DNA of 8,776 bases from an uncultured Bacteroidales bacterium (GTDB taxonomy: Bacteria; Bacteroidota; Bacteroidia; Bacteroidales; Bacteroidaceae): NCBI GenBank assembly GCA_947367415.1, contig CANBEE010000103.1:1-8776 (forward strand), read 5' to 3'. Shown one piece after another: positions 5,621 to 8,776 of the stretch (positions are counted from its first letter, which is position 1; each line of letters starts with the position of its first letter). The position numbers were made by a program, and so were the translations under genes. A model generated the notes under the pieces. That model saw only the letters and a list, made by a program, of their open reading frames with translations. It had not been told where the DNA came from and did no database searches.

Positions 5621-6289
5621 TTATTGTTGAGTTGTTGCCCCTGAGTTCACGTCTGAGGCATTGCCTTTATACACCTTATAAGCATTGTTCACTGCGTTGA
5701 GGAAGGCACGTGAGGTGATGGTAGATGCAGTGATGGCATCTACGTCGCCACCGTCCTTGGATACCTTCAACTCGCCTTCGCTACCGATGTTGCGGCCAAT
5801 GATGTTGTGGCTGCCTGCGGGGTCGGGCTTACCGAAGAATACCTTTGATACGGCAGACACCTCTTTAGTTTCGCCTGAGGTAGCGGTGCGGAACCACTCG
5901 CCCATACGAGCACCAAGACCCGGGGTCTCTGCATGCTTCAGCACTTCATAGCCTAGGATATTACCCTCGGCATCGAAGCCTACGAGTACCTCGATGTCGC
6001 CACCAAAGCCGCTCTTGTCGGTAGACTTCACGGCGGTACCTACCCAGTTGCCATCGCGAGACACCTCGTATACGACGAAGGCATCGACGGGCTTCTCATT
6101 GGTCTCGATCTGCTCATCGGCACCGATATTAAGCACCGACTTGATACCTGAGCTCAAGGCCTCTTCATTGATTTTTGCAATAGTGCTACTGGTCACGTTA
6201 TTGACATAGGCCAGCAGGAATGCAGCCACTACTGACACGATGGTCAGCACGAGGAGCATATTAGTCAGTGATGATTCGAGCTTTTTCAT
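5621..6289 (-). CDS. rnfG: Rnf complex flavoprotein subunit RnfG (covalent FMN)
   Basis: RnfG has one N-terminal membrane helix (about 12-29 of 222 residues) and an extracytoplasmic FMN-binding domain. It relays electrons between RnfD and the rest of the complex. Typical features are GFGGDIEVLVGFDAEGNI (94-111), HAETPGLGARM (119-129) and the flavinylation segment DAITASTITS (184-193), where Thr190 is the expected acceptor for FMN attached by ApbE. The usual S/T-G-A-T reads T-A-S-T here. A second D-x2-SGAT string occurs at the extreme C-terminus (DVNSGATT, 213-220). A longer frame opens 36 nt upstream at 6325. The ATG at 6289 is preferred because it has a strong SD (AAAGGAGG, 6297-6304, 7-nt spacing), gives the N-terminus MKKLESSLTN, and overlaps the rnfD stop as ATGA, a sign of coupled translation. 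Confidence 0.94.
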   Translation of the reverse strand: MKKLESSLTNMLLVLTIVSVVAAFLLAYVNNVTSSTIAKINEEALSSGIKSVLNIGADEQIETNEKPVDAFVVYEVSRDGNWVGTAVKSTDKSGFGGDIEVLVGFDAEGNILGYEVLKHAETPGLGARMGEWFRTATSGETKEVSAVSKVFFGKPDPAGSHNIIGRNIGSEGELKVSKDGGDVDAITASTITSRAFLNAVNNAYKVYKGNASDVNSGATTQQ

Positions 6290-7236
6290 TTCTTTACCTC
6301 CTTTGCAAAACGTTTGGGCTTGCATGCATTGTTAATCAGCGGCACGAAAGCATTCATAATAAGGATAGCAAACGACATTCCCTCGGGATAAGCACCAAAC
6401 ACACGGATGGCAACGGTGAGGAAACCGATGCAGAATCCGTAGATGAGCTGCCCCTTCGGAGTCATCGGAGAGGTGACATAGTCGGTAGCCATGAAGATGG
6501 CACCCAGCATGAGACCACCGCCGAAGAGATGATGCCACGGAGTAGCTACCTCGACGGGGTATGCGATGTGGAGCAAACCGGTTAGAGCAAACACGGTGAC
6601 AAGGATTGATACAGGGATATGCCATGTGATGGTTCGTGATACCAAGAGGATAACCAGACCAAGGAGGAGGCACAAGGCGCTCACCTCACCGAGCGAACCG
6701 CCTACGTTACCGAGGAAGAGGTCGCAGAGGTTGGTTTCAGCAAGATGGGCCATCGGGGTGGCAGCAGTCACTGCATCGGCATAGGCTGTCATCTGACCTA
6801 CCTCGGGGAATACGGTCATCTTAACGGGGAACGAAATCAAGAGGAACACGCGAGCTGCAAGCGCAGGATTGAAGAGGTTGCAACCCAAGCCACCGAAGGT
6901 CATCTTCACCACACCGATAGCAAACAATGCACCTATTATAATAATGTATAGGGGCAGGTTTGACGGAAGGTTGAAGGCCAAGAGGATACCGGTAACTACG
7001 GCAGAGAGGTCGCAGACGGTGCACTTGTCGTTCTTGAGGATATACTTATTGATGGCCCACTCAAAGAATACGCATGAGGCTACAGACACAGCGGTCACAA
7101 TCACTGCACCCATGCCAAATGCATAGAACGACCATAACATAGCAGGCAACATGGCGATGATAACCCATCGCATGTTCTTGCTTACGCTGTCGCCACTGTG
7201 AACGTGGGGCGACAAGGATAATGTTAGTTTATTCAT
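6286..7236 (-). CDS. rnfD: Rnf complex membrane subunit RnfD (covalent FMN)
   Basis: RnfD is the NqrB-like integral membrane subunit that carries FMN and takes part in ion translocation. The 316 residues contain roughly ten hydrophobic segments (for example 23-50, 75-92, 95-112, 183-200, 207-225, 236-252, 263-302). Signatures are SPHVHSGDSVSKNMRWVIIAMLPA (9-32), FGGLGCNLFNPALAARVFL (114-132), the flavin-attachment region DAVTAATPMA (154-163), MATDYVTSPMTPKGQLIYG (249-267) and RVFGAYPEGMSFAILIMNAFVPL (278-300). Thr160 is the expected FMN-linked residue; the motif reads TAAT rather than the textbook S/T-G-A-T. The ATG at 7236 has an A-rich leader and no SD. Its TGA stop overlaps the rnfG ATG by 4 nt. 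Confidence 0.95.
   Translation of the reverse strand: MNKLTLSLSPHVHSGDSVSKNMRWVIIAMLPAMLWSFYAFGMGAVIVTAVSVASCVFFEWAINKYILKNDKCTVCDLSAVVTGILLAFNLPSNLPLYIIIIGALFAIGVVKMTFGGLGCNLFNPALAARVFLLISFPVKMTVFPEVGQMTAYADAVTAATPMAHLAETNLCDLFLGNVGGSLGEVSALCLLLGLVILLVSRTITWHIPVSILVTVFALTGLLHIAYPVEVATPWHHLFGGGLMLGAIFMATDYVTSPMTPKGQLIYGFCIGFLTVAIRVFGAYPEGMSFAILIMNAFVPLINNACKPKRFAKEVKK
6297..6304 (-). promoter_or_regulatory. Strong SD for rnfG within the rnfD 3' end
   Basis: The minus strand reads AAAGGAGG followed by 7 nt and ATG. It lies inside the last codons of rnfD (AKEVKK). It decides the rnfG start at 6289 and stands out because most starts in this window have no SD. Confidence 0.8.
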
Positions 7237-7258
7237 TTTCTGATATATTTTGCAGTCC

Positions 7259-7294
7259 TCGGAGTACTCAGAGCAATCAGAGCAATCAGAGTCC
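7259..7294. repeat. 9-bp tandem repeat in the rnfC-rnfD gap
   Basis: Four consecutive nonamers are seen on the plus strand: TCGGAGTAC, TCAGAGCAA, TCAGAGCAA, TCAGAGTCC. On the transcribed strand this corresponds to a CTCTGANTN unit. The array occupies over half of the 67-nt rnfC-rnfD gap. The same unit recurs in the rnfB 3' end (8678-8704). Confidence 0.7.
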
Positions 7295-7303
7295 TATATT
7301 CGG

Positions 7304-8641
7304 TTATTTTTTAGCATTACGCTCACGGATAATACCGCCCACGGTATTTTTAGCCAGACGCACCCAGTCGAGCAAGGGACGATTTGACGGACAAGTGAAT
7401 GTGCAGCAACCACATTCGATACATGTCATAATGTCCTCCTTCTCGGCACGTTCCCAATCGGCATACTCACCGAGTTTGGCAAGCAAGTAGGGCTCCAAGC
7501 CCATGGGGCAGGCAGCCACACACTTGGCACAACGCGTACAGTTTTGCTCCTCGCCACGCAACGACTCCTTCTCAGACATGAGCAGTACGCCAGAGCTACC
7601 CTTACAGATGGGAACCTCGGCATTGAGGAGCGCCTTACCCATCATAGGACCACCACCGATAATCTTACCGGTATCCTCGGGCATGCCACCGGCAGCCTCG
7701 ATGAGCTGGCTCATGGGAGTGCCCATACGAGTGAGGAAGTTTGAGGGGTTGGCAAGTGACTTACCGGTCACTGTCACGATACGTTCGAAGAGGGGCTTGT
7801 TCTTGATAACAGCCTCATATACGGCATACGCTGTACCTACATTCTGCACCACAGCACCTACAGCAATAGGAATGGCGGGAGGTGCAGGCACCTGACGGCC
7901 GATAACGGCATCGATGAGTTGCTTCTCACCACCTTGAGGATATTTCACCTTGAGGGGCACAACCTGAATGCCGGGGAAGTTCTTGGCCTTCTCGGTCATC
8001 AGTGCGATGGCGTCAGGCTTGTTGTTCTCAATGGCTATATAACCTACGGTAACGTTTACCGCCTTCATGAGGAGCGATACGCCCATGAGAATCTGTTCGG
8101 GCTTCTCGAGCATCAATGAGTGGTCGGCAGTAAGATAAGGTTCACACTCTACGGCATTGATGATAACGCATTCGGCCTTGCTGCCGGGAGGCGGCGTGAG
8201 CTTCACATGAGTGGGGAAACAGGCTCCACCCATACCTACCACACCAGCATCCTTAATCTTGGCTACAATCTCTTCGGGTTTGAGGTCACACTTGGTCACC
8301 AATTCCTCGCTGCGTTCGATGCTCTCTTCCCACTCATCTCCTACCACATCGATGAAGATGGCAGGCTTGCGGTAGCCGCTGGCATCGATGACAGAGTCAA
8401 TCTTGGCAACCTTGCCCGATACAGAGGAGAAGATGGCAGCCGATACGAAACCGCCTGCATCGGCAATCTTGGTACCCACCTTCACCATGTCGCCCTTGGC
8501 AACACAAGGTACGGCGGGAGCGCCGATATGCTGTGACAACGGGAATACAGCCTGCTTGGGCAATGCCATAGGCTCGATCTTCTTCCCGGCTGACAGCTTA
8601 TTTTCTGATGGATGTACACCACCTATTCTAAATGTCTTCAC
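7304..8641 (-). CDS. rnfC: Rnf complex Fe-S/FMN subunit RnfC
   Basis: RnfC is the peripheral cytoplasmic subunit, the expected NAD(H) and FMN site, related to the 51-kDa subunit of complex I. The 445 residues begin KTFRIGGVHPSENK, the family N-terminus, and show a biotinyl/lipoyl-like barrel near 30-85. A nucleotide/flavin-binding core follows, with GVVGMGGACFPTHVKL (133-148) and INAVECEPYLTADH (161-174). Two 4Fe-4S motifs lie near the C-terminus: C368-x2-C371-x2-C374-x3-C378-P and C407-x2-C410-x2-C413-x3-C417-P. There is no long coiled extension of the kind seen in enterobacterial RsxC. The start codon is GTG at 8641; an in-frame TAA lies seven codons upstream and no ATG intervenes, so GTG is the natural choice. 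No SD is visible. It follows rnfB after 20 nt. Confidence 0.96.
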   Translation of the reverse strand: MKTFRIGGVHPSENKLSAGKKIEPMALPKQAVFPLSQHIGAPAVPCVAKGDMVKVGTKIADAGGFVSAAIFSSVSGKVAKIDSVIDASGYRKPAIFIDVVGDEWEESIERSEELVTKCDLKPEEIVAKIKDAGVVGMGGACFPTHVKLTPPPGSKAECVIINAVECEPYLTADHSLMLEKPEQILMGVSLLMKAVNVTVGYIAIENNKPDAIALMTEKAKNFPGIQVVPLKVKYPQGGEKQLIDAVIGRQVPAPPAIPIAVGAVVQNVGTAYAVYEAVIKNKPLFERIVTVTGKSLANPSNFLTRMGTPMSQLIEAAGGMPEDTGKIIGGGPMMGKALLNAEVPICKGSSGVLLMSEKESLRGEEQNCTRCAKCVAACPMGLEPYLLAKLGEYADWERAEKEDIMTCIECGCCTFTCPSNRPLLDWVRLAKNTVGGIIRERNAKK

Positions 8642-8661
8642 GATTATATCTATTATAGTTT

Positions 8662-8776
8662 TTACTTAGTTTCTTCGCTCTGAGTACTCGGAGTGCTCTG
8701 AACAGGTGCTTCGGCCTTTGGGGCTTCTGTTGCGGGAGTTTCAGCCTTAGGCGCTGCGGGAGCGGCCTTAGGAGCT
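8662..8776 (-). CDS. rnfB: Rnf complex subunit RnfB, C-terminal tail (partial)
   Basis: This is the 3' end of a minus-strand gene continuing past the right edge. The frame with codons starting at 8775 reads 37 residues and ends at TAA 8664-8662. The tail is low-complexity, rich in Ala, Pro, Lys, Glu and Thr (APKAAPAAPKAETP...), ending QSTPSTQSEETK. Position directly before rnfC identifies it as rnfB, the ferredoxin-like Fe-S subunit. Bacteroidales RnfB proteins can carry a disordered Ala/Pro-rich tail after their 4Fe-4S domains. None of the cysteine motifs are in the window, so the assignment rests on operon order and tail composition. The final residues QSTPSTQS are encoded by a 9-bp repeat also seen between rnfC and rnfD. 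Confidence 0.75.
   Translation of the reverse strand, partial: APKAAPAAPKAETPATEAPKAEAPVQSTPSTQSEETK
8678..8704. repeat. 9-bp tandem repeat inside the rnfB 3' coding end
   Basis: Three nonamers on the plus strand, CTCTGAGTA, CTCGGAGTG and CTCTGAACA, are of the same unit as the array at 7259-7294 but in the opposite orientation. Nine bp keeps reading frame, and the array encodes Gln/Ser/Thr/Pro residues near the RnfB C-terminus. Confidence 0.55.

Noticed and set aside
6290..6325. A 12-residue N-terminal extension of RnfG (start at 6325)
   Set aside because: The internal ATG at 6289 has a strong SD, the family-like N-terminus and a stop/start overlap with rnfD.
7503..8536. Several plus-strand open frames of 66-138 residues across rnfC
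   Set aside because: They are shadows of rnfC, which has intact Fe-S motifs on the other strand.

Overview
The window looks like a chromosomal housekeeping segment from a member of the order Bacteroidales (Bacteroides or a close relative). Three things support this: the protein sequences (Ffh, FolD and Rnf subunits of Bacteroidales type), two promoters that match the Bacteroidetes -33 TTTG / -7 TAnnTTTG pattern with 19-20 bp spacers, and the general lack of Shine-Dalgarno (SD) sequences. This assignment is inferred from sequence style; no search was run.

Plus-strand block (1-4070). The window opens inside the 3' end of a GH77 4-alpha-glucanotransferase (malQ). A hairpin- and repeat-rich gap follows, carrying a good promoter for ffh, the signal recognition particle GTPase. 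After a 155-nt gap filled by a heptad-repeat element comes folD (one-carbon/folate metabolism). Directly after its stop codon, in the same frame and with no spacer, begins a secreted CapA/PgsA-type metallophosphoesterase-like protein with a TTG start. A tRNA-His(GTG) gene follows, with its own promoter, encoded CCA and a strong rho-independent terminator.

Convergent gap (4071-4184). These 114 nt lie between two terminators that face each other; I see no gene in them.

Minus-strand block (4185-8776). This is most of an Rnf operon, transcribed right to left as rnfB (3' tail only)-rnfC-rnfD-rnfG-rnfE-rnfA, ending in a strong intrinsic terminator. Rnf is a membrane ferredoxin:NAD+ oxidoreductase that couples electron transfer to Na+ or H+ movement. 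RnfB and RnfC are the Fe-S/flavin peripheral subunits, RnfD and RnfG carry covalent FMN, and RnfA and RnfE are the paired membrane subunits with a conserved cysteine pair. The operon promoter lies beyond the right edge.

No wholly new gene system is visible. The most interesting material is non-coding. (i) Two copies of a 138-139 bp AT-rich element made of inverted ATTTACN heptads lie between ffh and folD and between rnfE and rnfA. (ii) A 9-bp repeat (unit CTCTGANTN) occurs between rnfC and rnfD and again, in coding sequence, in the RnfB tail. (iii) The last residues of RnfG contain an extra canonical-looking flavinylation motif.
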